Below, in pieces: positions 39,017 through 51,555 of a stretch of 64,000 bases of DNA (positions are counted from its first letter, which is position 1; the number at the start of each line of letters is the position of its first letter). Source of the stretch: Lunularia cruciata (taxonomy: Eukaryota > Streptophyta > Marchantiopsida > Lunulariales > Lunulariaceae); assembly GCA_948567375.1 (NCBI GenBank), contig OX419755.1:15691001-15755000 (forward strand). The letters are read 5' to 3'. Both the position numbers and the translations under genes were made by a program. The notes under the pieces were generated by a model. The model made no database searches and had not been told where the DNA came from. It saw only the letters and a program-made list of their open reading frames with translations.

Positions 39017-41360
39017 CTACTTCGTCTTTGGCTTTGGTTCTGAATTGTGTGCCGGTTCAAAGCGAACTTTAGGATGCTTGAGGAAGGTAACCGGTGGGCG
39101 TGGGTGGCTGACCCGATGATCATCGGGTTGACCAACTTCAGCTTGAATCAGGTCTTTTACTTCAGACCTGATATTTGCCAGAAATACGGGGGTTTGCGTC
39201 TTCGCATTTGCCTCCACACTCATCTCCCGCGTGCGTAGTACTGCTTCCTTAATTTCTCTCTGCAAAGCTTTGGCTTTAGCTTCTGCTAGGACCTTTTCTT
39301 CTTTTGCGGAGAGAATAGCTTTTGGTCGCAGTCTCTTCATTTTCCGGGAGGAAGGCGACAACATACTTGTTTCTTTGGAACCTCGATTCTTTCTTTCCGC
39401 GCAAGTTTCTACCTTCAAAATTTTGAGGTCTGGCCAATCCCCTTCTGAGGCTGGACTCCCTTCTTGAGGCCTCTCTTCCTTGAGTGTAATACAATTGACG
39501 TTAGTGTCCCCCTTAGCCTGGAGCGCAGCACGCTTAGCAGGAGTTTGAACATACTTGACAGGGGTCTTCGGATTGGGTGGTTGCGGGCATTGGTTTCTTG
39601 TGTGCCCCGATCCTTTGCAATTCCCACACAAGGGTACATACCCAATTTGTCGTCTTGGCTCTGAGCAATTTGGAGACCAATGTCCCATTGAGCCACAATT
39701 GTAACAAGCACCCGGTGCCACATTTTGAGGTCTATTCTGACCACCCATAGGGGGTCTTTGTGGAGGAACAGTAGGATTGTACTCCCGTGGTCCAAACCAG
39801 GGACCTTGATATGATGGGCTTGATGGAGACTGTGTATCTTGGGTTTGATATACCGTATCTTCTTCTTCGCCTTGATCCCATCCAGGAACCCAATCTATTT
39901 GTTGCACTGGAAATGCCATGCGAGTTAAACACTCCGTATTAGCGTGGCCGGATTTACCACACACCGTGCACCATACGTTTGGTCGTCCAAATGTCGAGGG
40001 TTTTCTTTGGTCCTTCGCCCCAATCATCTGAATTTTAAAATCCGCAAACTCTTTAATCAAAGTTTCCAACTTTTGATCCGCCTTGGATGTATTGTTTATT
40101 GGCAGTGTTACGGGCTTCTTCCTCCACGTCTTCGTATCTTTCTCTGCTTGGGTTCTTTGTTGGATTCCAAAGAAGAACTAGAAGAAGTGGAGGATTCTTC
40201 CGAAGAAGGAGAAGTACTACATGAAGCTCTTTGTCTTGGCTTTTTGCCTTTCTTCTCATGATTTCTTCGATTATTGGATGAGTTAGAATGAGCCGCCTCA
40301 TATTGGGCAACATGTTTGAGGACTTTGTCCAGAGAGGTTACATTTCTCTCCTTGGCAAAGATTTGAATCTCCGGTGAAAGTCCACCAAGAAACCAGGTAA
40401 TTGCTTGGGCATCGGAATACCCCACCACCCCGGAACTCGGTTCAATAAGGCCATGAACCGCTCAGAGTAATCTCTCAATTTTTCCTTCTTTCCTCGATCC
40501 AAATCATTGAGTGCTGCAAAGACACTCGTATCATAATCCACTTCCCGAAATCGTTCCAGGATGCCATTCTGTAAGTCTGCCCAGTCCGCTGGGGTAAATC
40601 TCTTCTGCGTTACATGAGTATACCAGCTTCAAGCCTTCTTTTGGAGTAGACTTGGAAAAATCCGCAGTCGATCCGTAGAGTCATGTTCCTTGTTGGCAAA
40701 GGAAATGACTTTGAATTCCTCAATGAATTTGTTAGGATCTTTGTCTTGCTCTGTACCTTTGTACTTTTGATAAGCATGTCGGGTCACGGGTAACGAAGAC
40801 ATTGTTTGGTGCGGCGGATTTGGGTGTGGTAAATTTGAACTTACGAGAACCATAGAGCTACTTGGTATGGACGCCGTGTTGTCTGCCCATGGGTTCCAAT
40901 TTGTCGAGTTCAAATTGGGGTTGTCTTCGACAACTTCTTCTTCTCTGGTGGTGTCGACTTCAACCCGATCAGAAGTAAGAGGGTCCACAGCTTCCGTCTG
41001 ATCTTCAAATCTTCTTCGAGATAAGCGAGGAATTTTTTGTACCATATGTTGACACTCTTCCTCCGTAAGTGTTTGCGTTGTCTTTTCTTGAACGAACTTC
41101 TTAATGAAATTGACTTCCTTTACAGCTTTAGGGGAAGTCGGTGTACTGGGTTGTAGCGCGTATGTTTGCCCACTCAAGTCTTTCTTGGTCTTGGCAGACG
41201 GGGATGAAAAGTAGCCTTGCCAACCTCCTTCGCGTCTCTTTTGATCAAGTTTGCACAGGGCTGCTTTTACTTTGTGTAGAAGTTGAAAGTCCAATTCTTC
41301 TCGTTCAATTTTGTCTGAAGTGTATGGGGCTTTCAAACGTTCATCTTCTTCACGCTGCAC
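39017..41360 (-). pseudogene. Gag of A(-) with zinc knuckles
   Basis: From MQREEDERLKAPYTSDKIER (41360) through FDFQLLHK-like helices, a spacer with VEVDTTREEEVVEDNPNL, the capsid-like AYQKYKGTEQDKDPNKFIEE, a stop near 40629, DYDTSVFAALNDLDRGKKEK (40541), a frameshift near 40430, ITWFLGGLSPEIQIFAKERN, a serine-rich linker and the knuckle region 39017-40069. Zinc motifs: CTVCGKSGHANTEC, CYNCGSMGHWSPNC and CGNCKGSGHTRNQC. A C-terminal charged tail (AKAKALQREIKEAVLRTREM) continues to 39017. It would form the particle shell and bind element RNA. Broken by one stop and one frameshift. Confidence 0.85.
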
Positions 41361-41470
41361 TGCTCATCTTCAAGCCCTCTCGTCTCGTTGTTCTCTTGAT
41401 GCAGACATTCATATTGCGTGAACACCCAGTTTCTAATTTGGCTTCGTATTCTTCCACTTCTGAGATTTGT

Positions 41471-41489
41471 ATCCCCGGCAGCGGGACCA
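41471..41489 (-). promoter_or_regulatory. Primer-binding site of A(-)
   Basis: On the minus strand TGGTCCCGCTGCCGGGGAT, seven bases after the LTR end TTGTCACA. It resembles the complement of the tRNA-Asp 3' end (TGGCGCCGTCGCCGGG) used by Athila/Tat-type elements. Confidence 0.8.
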
Positions 41490-41496
41490 AAAATCA

Positions 41497-43738
41497 TGTG
41501 ACAACCCGGCAAATATCACTTTTGTGGTAATCGGGTCAGTAAAGTTTGTTCCCGTAGAGATACTACCCAAAATTGGTCAAATACGAAGTCAAAAGTCACA
41601 ATTGCAGTTCTTCTTGATGGCTTCTTTAATCTCTCAGGTAGAAACTACACCCAAAAGAGAGTAACAAGCTCACAATCTTGACAACTTGTCACGAATACAC
41701 ACATATAATCACAACATAGTCAATTCTGTCCAAACAATTCTTGATTGTGATGATTCAGATTCTCCTGAAGACGACATTTCACTGCAAAGAATGATTTCAA
41801 CTCAGAATTGTGTTCCACCCCTCCACTGAAGGCACAACTTCCTCGATCAAAATTGCTTCACACCAACTTCATACTGCATTCACAAATGCAGAATACTACC
41901 AACACTACAATTCCTCTCGGACTTGTCAAGGCATTGCTCCGATGCACTTCACTCAGGATCAAACACACAAAATGAAGATCAAGGCTATAGATTCCAACAT
42001 CCCCAGACACACTGACTTGCTCTTCGGAATTCTCCACACACTCACAAACACAAACACGAAATTGACAATCGGAATTAAGCTTAAGCGACGAGTACTAAGA
42101 ACATCACTTTGCTTTATCTATCTTCAGAAATATGAATACTGAATAACATCGTACTGCGAATGCTTCACTTAAATACTGGAGCAAACGGTAGATTTGCCTA
42201 CCTAGGTACCACTTCCTCACATCCTTTCTTACCTACAGATCCCTATCGATAATCTATCTCTTCATATCTGCCCCTTCCTATCTCAAAATCAACATTTATC
42301 CCGATCCGATGTCTACCTCATCATCGGCTTCCAAACCCGATGATCTTCTTACTACTTCTCCTTATTTGGGTATGACTGATTCTACTAATTTCTTCACTAA
42401 TTCTACAACTTCTACACTAGGAACTACAATTGAGCTCATGGGTAATCCATCTACACTCTTATCCCTTGACCCACTCTTCTCTAATGTATCAATTCTCAAG
42501 TCCGATGATGCTTGAGTTCCTACATCTGCAACATCGGGTTTCTTCTCCACTGTCACACAATTCCAAATCTTCTCCAATTCCAAATTGACTAAATCCAATC
42601 TAGGACTAACATTATTCTCTACATCTAACATTTTCCTGTCTACTCGCTCTCTCAACCAAATCAGCAATGTGTTCATGTCCACACCCTTAGCTCTTTGCTT
42701 CCGAGTCTCCTGCACAAGTAACTTCAACTCATGCAGACGAGCTTCTTCCAATCTTCCTTCAGCCTCCGTGCTTAGAATTGCTCGTAATCTCCTAGCAAGG
42801 TCCCCTACTGATTCCGATGCGTACCCTCGAGAATGCTCCACCTTCAACTCCACCCGATACATTTGCAACTTGTCTTTGTATTCCGCAGCGAGCATCTTCT
42901 TCTCCTCTGCATACTGCACTTTCTGCTGCTCCACACTCTTGACAAGTTCTCACAAACGCTCTTCTTCTTCTTGCCTTGATGCCAATTCTCTCTGCCATGC
43001 TTGATCTTTTGCTGCGGCACTCTTCTTCAAGCTGTCCAATTCTTGCTCCATCACGATGTTCATCGCCTTAAAATGGATATTCTTGACGCGCACATTACTT
43101 ACTTCCTCCTGCATCTTGCTGAGCCACATCACCTGCTCCTTCAACTCTCCGGCTTGCTTTTGCAGGTCCTTCTCCTTTTCTGCACAACTCTCTTGTAACA
43201 CGCTCAACATTTTCTTCCTTGAGTCTTCCTCCTTCCGAAGATCTTCAATTTCCGCACTTCTTTGGATTTCATGCTCATGCAGCTCCTTCACTTCCTTCAA
43301 CAGATGCCTCACCACCTGCAACTCATTCATCCCTTTTACTCGATCTTGGGGAATTCCTCTTCGATGTTCCTTCAAAATCTCCAGCAATGGTGTGACCACC
43401 TTCGTTAAATATAATATCCCGCCGAAAGTTTCTTCTTCATCATTGCCTTCTTTGTCTGGAGTCTTTTCCTATGTCATCGGCTCCTTCATCCGAAGTCACG
43501 ATCTTTGTATCTTCAGAGTGTCAGCGCTATCTTTGTCTTGGCCTCTTGAACTTGGCCCCGCGGGATATTCCTTCTTTGCTTTGGGTTTTGGCTTGTTCTC
43601 CACCATTGCCTTGCCCGCTTCACTCGCCACCACCAATTGCTGGACTTCGGGCTCTCCCTCACTTTCACTACCCGACTCCACACTCTTCTTCTTCTGAGTC
43701 TTCTTCTTGCAACTCCGTTTCTTCATCAAACTCCGATA
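41497..43738 (-). repeat. 5' LTR of A(-), promoter-proximal part
   Basis: Runs from TTGTCACA (minus strand) through R/U5, promoter and the C-terminal half of the LTR ORF to the B(-) insertion point. Joined to 51556-53005 it gives about 3.69 kb. Confidence 0.9.
42362..43729 (-). pseudogene. LTR-encoded ORF in the 5' LTR of A(-), acidic and coiled-coil half
   Basis: Frames 43496-43729 (acidic, KKKTQKKKSVESGSESEGEP), 42950-43399 (coiled coil, LLEILKEHRRGIPQDRVKGM and HEIQRSAEIEDLRKEEDSRK) and 42362-42934 (coiled coil to SVDGLPMSSIVVPSVEVVEL). This part retains the coiled coil deleted from the 3' LTR. Stops separate the frames. Confidence 0.75.
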
Positions 43739-44430
43739 TGTGAGCCAGCCTGTCTCTCACTAAGGATGAACCTCTGATGGCTATTATGGTAGCGCACCAT
43801 GGACTAAGAAGGCAAGGAACCCCAACTTCATCATACTCCTCCAAGGCTAACACTCCAAGACTCAAGACATTGCTCACTAGAGAACTCAATAAGAGAGAGA
43901 TAGTTGCAAATGAAAGGATGTTGAGTACCTCCTCACCCCTTGTTTATATACTTGTGAAATAGTTACGTACCAAAGTTACTAATTACCGTAGTAACTCAAG
44001 TTACTAGACTAAAAGTCAAGTAAAGTCAAAAAGTAGAAAGGAATATCCATTCACATGGGCATATTCCCATAAGCATGTGGTCTTATCTTGACCCAACCAC
44101 TAAGTCAAGGATTCCTTCACATGGGCTATCCTTAGACTAAAGAAGAATCCAAAACAAAAAGGCTTGCAGGCCCAAGAGTTCTCAACTCTTTCCTCAAAGC
44201 AAAACACCTAGGAACAATACCAAGTCAACACACTAAAATCCAAAATAGTGGTGCTCATCTTTTCTACTTCCTCTAAAGTAAGGTCCCCTGTATCTTAGCT
44301 ATCACTAACTTTAGCTAACCATGACTAATATAGAACCATCCTTTATCTCTATTTAAATAATATCTCTTAAGTACTTGTAATACCAAGCTAAATATCACAA
44401 TACCACACACATGCACAAATGGGTGTTACA
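43739..44430 (-). repeat. B(-) 3' LTR
   Basis: On the minus strand starts TGTAACACCC and ends GGCTCACA; 692 bp. TATATAAAC (minus strand, 43942-43950) is the TATA box. Confidence 0.95.
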
Positions 44431-44440
44431 TTTACCCCCA
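44431..44440 (-). promoter_or_regulatory. B(-) polypurine tract
   Basis: Minus strand CTGGGGGTAAA directly before TGTAACACCC. Confidence 0.8.
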
Positions 44441-44449
44441 GACTAAGTT

Positions 44450-44471
44450 TTCACTTTGTCCTCAAAGTGAA
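44450..44471 (-). promoter_or_regulatory. Perfect 9-bp hairpin next to the polypurine tract, B(-)
   Basis: TTCACTTTG, 4-nt loop, CAAAGTGAA. It lies between the Pol stop and the purine tract, and is identical in stem at 59976-59997 of the plus-strand copy. Confidence 0.8.
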
Positions 44472-44478
44472 GGTCTCT

Positions 44479-47400
44479 CTACCTTCTATGGTACATCTTC
44501 AACTTATCATGGTTAATCCTATCAAAGTGTCTTCCTCCCAACTCCTTGAGATCATAGGTGTAATTGCCCCACACCTTCTCCACTATGAAAGGTCCAAAGT
44601 ACTTAGGCAAAAACTTCTTTTGCACTCTCTTGAATCGAATGGAATCAAACAACATTACCCAATCACCTTCTTTGAAAGTCTCCACCTTCTTCCTGCCTTG
44701 CCTCTTGTCATAGCTCTCCTTTTGTTTCCTTTGGGCTTGCTCCACTCGAACCATAGCAACTGCTCTTGCCTCTTCCAACTCCATGAGTTGATCCTTTCTT
44801 GACTTCTCTGCATCACCTCCTTGTGCTTTCTTCAATCTCCTATGAATGCTTTGGAAGGTAGGAAGATCAAAGTGAATAGGTAAGGTAAACTCAATACCAT
44901 ACACCAATTGAAATGGAGAATATCCGGTGGAAGTTTTCATGGTTGTCCTATACTCCCACAAAACTGCATGAATCCTCTTGTCCCAATGATGTTTAGCCCC
45001 CCTCCATTTCTGCATCTTTGGCCAACATCATGCACAAGGTCTGATTGGTTCTCTCTGCCAAGCCATTGGAATTTGGCTTATAGGATGTAGTTACTCTATG
45101 TGTGATAGAGAAATGTCGTAGCATGGCTGTAGTAATGCTTCATGTAAACTCTCCTCCTCTATCTGAAACCAACTCCAAAGGGCATCCAAACCTAGTGATA
45201 ATGCGTTCATAAAGAAATCTACCCACTTCATCTTCATTCTTGTCCCTCAATGGTCTAGCCTCAACCCACTTGGTAAGGTAATCAGTAACTACCACAATGT
45301 ACCGATTGTTCCTTGGGGTTCTATTGAGAGGACCTACAAAATCAATTCCCCACTTCTCAAAAGGTCCTAGCAATGGAATTGATCTAAGTGGTGGATTGGA
45401 TGTAGACTTTCTAGCAAAAGCTTGACAAACATGACAAGTTTTGCAATAATCAAGACAATCCTTGAAAATCCCTCTCCACTGGTAACCTGCATCTAGAATC
45501 TTGAAAGCAGTCACCTTTCCTGCAAAGTGTCCTCCACAAACTAAACCTTCATGAAACTCCTTTATGAGTAGGATAGACTCTTCCTTACCCACTACTCTTC
45601 GAAGTAGACCATCTGCTCCTTGGTGAAAAAGAATATCCTCCACCATTGTGTAAGGTCTAGATCTTGCTGCAAGGGCCTTCCTCTCCCTAGCATGCATTCC
45701 TTCTGGATAGTTACCTCTTGTCACAAAATCCACAATCTCCTTGTACTCCATTGGAACCTCCTGAGTGACTGACATTGTCATGAGCTCCTTATCCGGGAAG
45801 GAATCATCCACTTGCTCATCTCCATCATGATCATAGGCTCTAGATAATAAATCAGCATTTGCATGTTTCCTTCCTGGCCTATCTTCAATGGTGTAGTCAT
45901 ACTCAGACAAGAGTATCATCCACCTTGCTAGTCTCCCTTCAACATTAGGCTTGTTGAAGATGTACTTCAAAGCCTTGTGATCCGTGACAATGGTGGCTTT
46001 CCCTCCAATCAAGTAGTGTCTAAACTTCTTGAGACCAAAGATCACTGCCAACCCTTCTCTCTCCGTGACAGAGTAGTTCTTCTCTGCTGAAACCATCTGC
46101 CTACTAGCATAAGCTATTGGATGATCATGCCCATCTTGGTCTGATTGACTAAGAGTGCATCCTATAGCTACATTAGAAGCATCAGTGTAGAGGATGAAAG
46201 GTTTACTCCAATCAGGTTTAGCAAGAATTGGAGCTACAACAAGGGATTGCTTGAGCTCCTCAAAAGCTTTGAGAGCCTCCTTGTCTTCCAAAATCACCAT
46301 GTAATCTACACCCTTCTTCATGTAGATGGTCAATGCATAAGCCTTGTTGGAAAATGAGAAGATGAACCTCCTATAGTACCCAACCATCCCCAAGAATTGG
46401 CGTAACTTTGTCAAGCTTGAAGGGAATGGAAGGTCTGAGATTTTCCTCACCTTCTCAGGATCAACTGCTATTCCATCCTTGGAGATGATGTGCCCCAAAA
46501 GTAGACCTTCTTCACATCCAAAAATGCACTTCTTTGGGTTGAGTGATGCATTTGCCTCATCCAAGCATTGCAAGACTTTGATTAGGTGCTCAAAGTGCTC
46601 CTCCTTGCTCCCATAAACACAAAAGTCATCAATGAAGTCTCTCACAAATTTCCCAATGAAAGGTTCAAATACCTTGTTCATGAACCGTTGGAATGTGGCT
46701 GGAGCATTGCAAAGCCCAAAAGGCATGACCTTGAAAGTGTAAGTTCCCCAAGGTGTGGTGAACGTGGTGAGTTGTTGATGCTCTGGTGCAATCTTGATTT
46801 GGTTGTATCCACTATAACCATCTCCAAAATTGTACTTCTCATGACCTGCAACCTCCTCCAAGATCTCATCAATGAATGGCAATGGGTAGTAGTCCTTCTT
46901 GGTAACAGCATTGAGCTTCTTGTAATCCACACATACCCGAAGCTTGCCATTCTTTTTCTTCACAATGACAATTGGAGACACACATTCTGAATTCTCCACC
47001 TCAAAGATAAATCCAGCCTCCTTGAGCTTATCAATCTCCTCCTTCACAACCAAAGATATTGGTGGGCTAATGCAACGTTGCTTTTGGCGGATTGGTCTTG
47101 CATGTGACTCCACCTCTATCTTGTGCTCCTCCAAGGTGACTTCCTTCAAATCCTTGTAACTAAAAGCAAACACATGGATGAACTTGCGGAAAATTTCCTC
47201 AAATCTCACCTTCTCCTCCTTTGTAACATTTGGGCCATACTTGAGGGTAGATAACCTTCTCTCTACCTCCTCAAGTGTCAATGGTGATTTATCTGGGTCC
47301 TTCAAAACCTCTGGCTTAGGTGCGAAATCTATAGCATACAAAGGATACACATTTGAATCAGATTCAGATTCATCCTCCTCCGTGGAAGTCTCCTCTTCCA

Positions 47401-47536
47401 TGCTTGTGTCCACACCTGAAGCTCCTTTTTCAGAATCTGATTCCCAATAATCAGAAGATGGTGTATCTGAATGTGAAGTGTTGGTGGTGTTAGTCACAAG
47501 AAATGTGACTCTATGGTTTGATGGCCCAATCCTCAA
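44479..47536 (-). pseudogene. B(-) pol: reverse transcriptase, RNase H, integrase
   Basis: 45140-47536 is an open frame of 798 codons. An acidic linker (TSMEEETSTEEDESESDSNV) precedes the reverse transcriptase with VSPIVIVKKKNGKLRVCVDY, MPFGLCNAPATFQRFMNKVF and the catalytic RDFIDDFCVYGSKEE. RNase H has LYTDASNVAIGC, TEREGLAVIFG, IVTDHKALKYI and HANADLLSRAYDH. Integrase has GHFAGKVTAFKIL, CKTCHVCQAF, WGIDFVGPLNRTP, LVSDRGGEFT, then a TGA (45140) and a second frame 44479-45015 with KHHWDKRIHAVLWEYRTTMK and EGDWVMLFDSIRFKRVQKKF. No chromodomain is seen. It continues the Gag-protease frame across stops at 47690, 47669 and 47552. Confidence 0.9.
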
Positions 47537-49298
47537 GTACCCTTTGTGCCATCAATCAGTTGTGCGTGCTGCTCTCAACCATGGCCTCCCAAGAAGTAAG
47601 TCATAGCTTGAATCCTTCAAGACTTGGAAAGTCATGAGATTTTGAACTCCCATAACTGAAACTACCACCTAATCCATCACCTCTACTGGTCAAACTTGTT
47701 GCTTGTTTGCCATGCTCACCACAAATGTTAAAGGTCTTGAGGGTATCATACCCAACTTCTTCATCAACCTTTCTAACATGGCATTCACTGCTGATCCTCC
47801 ATCAACCAATGCATCCTTGATGTTGTGACCATTCACTCTCACATCAATCTTGGAGGCATATTCACAAGCCTCCCATGGTGCTGGCTTGGCATCCACCACC
47901 CCCATTGATATTGGAACTTTTGCCTTCTTCTTCTTCTTGCTCCTTGTAGAACTCAAACCACCTCTAAGCTCCTTTCTCAAGGTAGGGTTCAAAGCAATTA
48001 ATTGGCCCACTATGATGTTAGCCTTGTGACTACCAACATCCTCCAACACATTGTAGTTCCATTGTTGCTTTGAGATCAAGAAGTCCTCCATCCCCAACTT
48101 CTTCCTTGGAGTCTTTGTTGTTGATGGTGTTGAGGTGCAAGTGCTCCTAGTAGACATAGGAGTATCCTTGCTTGAAGTAAATCCTTGAGAAGAGTGAACA
48201 TCCTCTGCAAAATGAGCTCTCTTCTTCTCTTGTGCCAAAAGCTCCAAATTAAGACCCTTGGAGTTTGAGCACTCTCCCTTCTTATACTTGCTCTTAACCA
48301 CATCTATGGATGCTATCCCCTTACCTTTGTTGGGATTAGGAGCCACTTGGGTTTCACTACCTCCCTCTTTCCCTCTATTGGCTCCCTCATAACCCCTTCC
48401 TCCATGGTAAGTGGAATTTGGACAATTCCTTTGGATATGGCCTCTTCCTCCACAACCAAAACAATTTCTATCATTGAAATTGTTGGATGGTTGGCCTCCT
48501 CTATATGGATAGTTTCCATAACTCCTAGGCCCTCTCCCTACATTCTGATCCACCTCTCTCTTCTCCCATAGTTGCACCACATTGATCTTGAGATCCGCAA
48601 GTTGTTCTGTGATGGTTTGGAGTGGATCTTTTGGTGCAAGAACTGGAGCAACTACTACTTGTGGTGCAACCCTTGTCACCAAAGTATCAGAAGTTCCACC
48701 ATACTTGTAGCCTTGAGGAGGATGCACAACCTCCTTCACCACCAAATCACTCTCAACCCCTTCCAAACTCTCCTCCATACGAATTGCGATCTTGATAGTT
48801 TCAACCTTGGAAGAAGGTTTCTCATATCTCACCTTGCTTCTAATTTGTGGTCTCAACCCTCCCAAAAAATTCTTGGTGAGCATGGCCTCTATGCCAATCA
48901 TTGTAGTCTCCACATCATCCACACCCTTCCTCAACACTATGCGAAATCTGGACTCTAACTTTTCCACTCTTTCCACATAGACTCTCACTTTCTCTTCTTC
49001 TCCCTGCTTGAGAAATGTAACCTCACTCATCAATCTCTCATAACTCTCATCAGGAAGAAAGTTCTCAATGAGTGCTGAAGTCAAAGTCTCCCAAGACTCC
49101 TCTTCCCCATCTCTCCTCTCTCTTTTGGTATTCTGACTCATACCATGTAACTGCTGCATCCTCAAAGAAATCTGGTAATAATGAGGCCCACTCATTCTTC
49201 CTTCTCTCATTGTTTCCTATGCAAGCTCTCTTGAAGTCTCTCACAAAGGCCTCCACATCTTCTCCATCCTTGCCAAAGAAAACCGGAAGTTTCCCCAT
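47537..49298 (-). pseudogene. B(-) Gag and protease
   Basis: It starts MGKLPVFFGKDGEDVEAFVR (49298). A 2-bp loss near 49110 relative to the plus-strand copy shifts the frame into 47690-49210. That frame contains capsid-like SALIENFLPDESYERLMSEV, one zinc knuckle CFGCGGRGHIQRNC, a charged linker, and the protease motif DALVDGGSAVNAM (D-G-G-S) near 47780-47820. Stops: TGA at 47690-47692 (from CGA), TAG at 47669-47671 and TGA at 47552-47554 (from CGA), judged against the plus-strand copy. Confidence 0.88.
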
Positions 49299-49530
49299 CT
49301 TAACCCCTCACTATCTTTCTTTTCTCTCAAAATTTTATTTTTTTCTTTTCTCTCACTCTATTACTAATAGAGTATATATATGACTAACACCATCTGAGAA
49401 TAATCCACTCTAGGGAACACAAAAGGTTCAGGTTGCTCCAAGATTTCTATAGCAACATCAAATCCTAGAGTGCATATTAATCTAACTCTCATGGATAGTT
49501 TATCCATAAGTTGAAAGATTATCTCCATCA

Positions 49531-50004
49531 CTAATCTTGAGAACTAGCTGATGAAGGTGGTAATATTTCTGTAGCTGTACTAAGACTCTCTCCAAGGTCC
49601 TTCACCAAAGTTTCCAAAAGTGATTTTACTCCACTACACTCATGTCCTTTTGGAAGTCCTTCAACTCCACAAACCTCACACAACTCCTTGGTCTTAGATC
49701 TTCTCCCTCCCAATCTTGGTGAAGAAGGTCCAACATGCAAACCCAAGTCAAGTAAGCCTCTCCTTTCCCTCAATCTCTTGCTCTCAAAGGTCAATGGACA
49801 TGAACTTGCCTTATGTCCCTTCTCTCCACATAGAAAGCACTTAGACTCACTCTTTCCTCCAAGTGGTGTAGGTTTTTGGATCCTCTCAACACTCTCTTCA
49901 AATTCTATTGTAAACTCTCTTTTCCTCAAATCCACCCCTACAATCACCTCAAACCCTTGGGGAACCTTGTATAATCTCAATTTCCACTCTTGATGACCCT
50001 CCAT
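49531..50004 (-). CDS. B(-) short ORF upstream of gag with a zinc knuckle
   Basis: 157 intact codons starting MEGHQEWKLRLYKVPQGFEV. It contains CFLCGEKGHKASSC (CX2CX4HX4C), then a second Cys/His pattern CEVCGVEGLPKGHEC and a serine-rich C-terminus (LPPSSASSQD). It is separate from Gag (gag starts about 230 bp further on and has its own knuckle), so it is an extra 5' protein. The plus-strand copy carries the same ORF at 54445-54918. A nucleic-acid binding role is likely from the knuckle. A split-off N-terminal piece of Gag is an alternative. Confidence 0.75.
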   Translation of the reverse strand: MEGHQEWKLRLYKVPQGFEVIVGVDLRKREFTIEFEESVERIQKPTPLGGKSESKCFLCGEKGHKASSCPLTFESKRLRERRGLLDLGLHVGPSSPRLGGRRSKTKELCEVCGVEGLPKGHECSGVKSLLETLVKDLGESLSTATEILPPSSASSQD

Positions 50005-50863
50005 GTTCCCAAGATGAATCTAAACACTCAAACATGCTTTTTGTTGATCTCAAACTCCTCATGCATGAGATCTCCACTCTGCAGAATTGACCCTTCCTCA
50101 CAATATCACTCAAATCTCCCAACCAGTATGTCACAGTCCTCTGAAATTTTTCACACTTGATGACAACTCCATGATATTTCTCCCTAAAAAATTTCAGATC
50201 TTTTCATCAAGCCATTTGGCCTAGACACCTTTCTATTCAGCACACAAATTTCAGATTTGGTCTGAAAACCACCCCCCTCACTTCAAAAACTCATAACTCC
50301 CAGCGCAAGAATGATCTCTCTCAAATTTCTGTGGCAGCATGTAGGATACAATGCACTAAAGTTTCTTGGAAATTTTCAGTATAATTCACTGAAAATTGAA
50401 GAAATGGCAGACTCTGTACAATTTTCCAGAGAGCATGCAGTTGCGGGAGCACTTTACCCTATCAACTTTCAAAACTTCTAGCCCAGTGCGCATAGAAGCT
50501 CTCACAATAATTTCAAATGTGCTAACTGAGAGATAACCCAAGCTATCATGTGTAGAAATTTAAAGTCCAGATCTCAAACTTGAGATGTTGCCCAAAATCA
50601 CCTTAATCCCCAAAATCTGCAATCCACCTCACACAATCTCTCCAATTCCTCTCATGTGTACAAGATGTACAAAATCACCTCAAAGACATCATAATGAACT
50701 ACAGGGTATACAAATGGATCTTGGTTCTCTAACATAAGTTCAGCCCTCTCCTCTCTTAATGTTCTCTCCAAGTGAGCTCTCATAGCCTCCTTCTGCCTAA
50801 TGTAGAATTGGACGCGGAACATTATCTTGCCTTCTAGAGAGGTCCCGGTAACGGAACCAAAAA
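50005..50863 (-). other. B(-) leader with primer-binding site
   Basis: The primer site is at 50843-50859 (minus strand TGGTTCCGTTACCGGGA), just after the LTR end. A 77-codon frame at 50652-50885 starts in the LTR and crosses the primer site; the plus-strand copy has a similar frame. I do not call it a gene because both copies are young and nearly identical. Confidence 0.7.
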
Positions 50864-51555
50864 TGTGAGCCGGCTTGTCTCTCACTCAGGATGAACCTCT
50901 GATGGCTATTATGGTAGCGCACCATGGACTAAGAAGGCAAGGAACCCCAACTTCATCATACTCCTCCAAGGCTAACACTCCAAGACTCAAGACATTGCTC
51001 ACTAGAGAACTCAATGAGAGAGAGATAGTTGCAAATGAAAGGATGATGAGTACCTCCTCATCCCTTGTTTATATACTTGTGAAATAGTTACATACCAAAG
51101 TTACTAATTACCGTAGTAACTCAAGTTACTAGACTAAAAGTCAAATAAAGTCAAAAAGTAGAAAGGAATATCCATTCACATGGGCATATTCCCTTAAGCA
51201 TGTGGTCTTTTCTTGACCCAACCACTAAGTCAAGGATTCCTTCACATGGGCTATCCTTGGACTAAAGAAGAATCCAAAACAAAAAGGCTTGCGGGCCCAA
51301 GAGTTCTCAACTCTTTCTTCAAAGCCAAACACCTAGGAATAATACCAAATCAACACACTAAAATCCAAAATAGTGGTGCTCATCTTTTCTACTTCCTCTA
51401 AAGTAAGGTCTCCTCTATCTTAGCTATGACTAACTTTAGCTAACCATGACTAATATAGAACCATCCTTTATCTCTATACAAATAACATCTCTTAAGTACT
51501 TGTAATACCAAGCTAAATATCACAATACCACACACATGCACAAATGGGTGTTACA
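50864..51555 (-). repeat. B(-) 5' LTR
   Basis: 692 bp, TGTAACACCC...GGCTCACA on the minus strand, with TATATAAAC at 51067-51075. Followed at 51556 by the A(-) LTR. Confidence 0.95.

Larger units (their letters stand above)
43739..51555 (-). mobile_element. Family-B Ty3/gypsy element, minus strand (7.8 kb)
   Basis: LTRs of 692 bp each at 43739-44430 and 50864-51555. Internal order on the minus strand: primer site, leader, zinc-knuckle ORF, Gag-protease, reverse transcriptase, RNase H, integrase, hairpin, purine tract. It interrupts the 5' LTR of A(-). Flanks read GATA on the left and GATCC on the right, where the other A LTR has GATCT, so the target duplication is imperfect. It has fewer lesions than the plus-strand copy. 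Confidence 0.93.

Noticed and set aside
43056-43697. 213-codon plus-strand ORF
   Set aside because: Antisense of the coiled-coil part of the LTR ORF; Ser/Leu/Cys-rich composition typical of a shadow frame.
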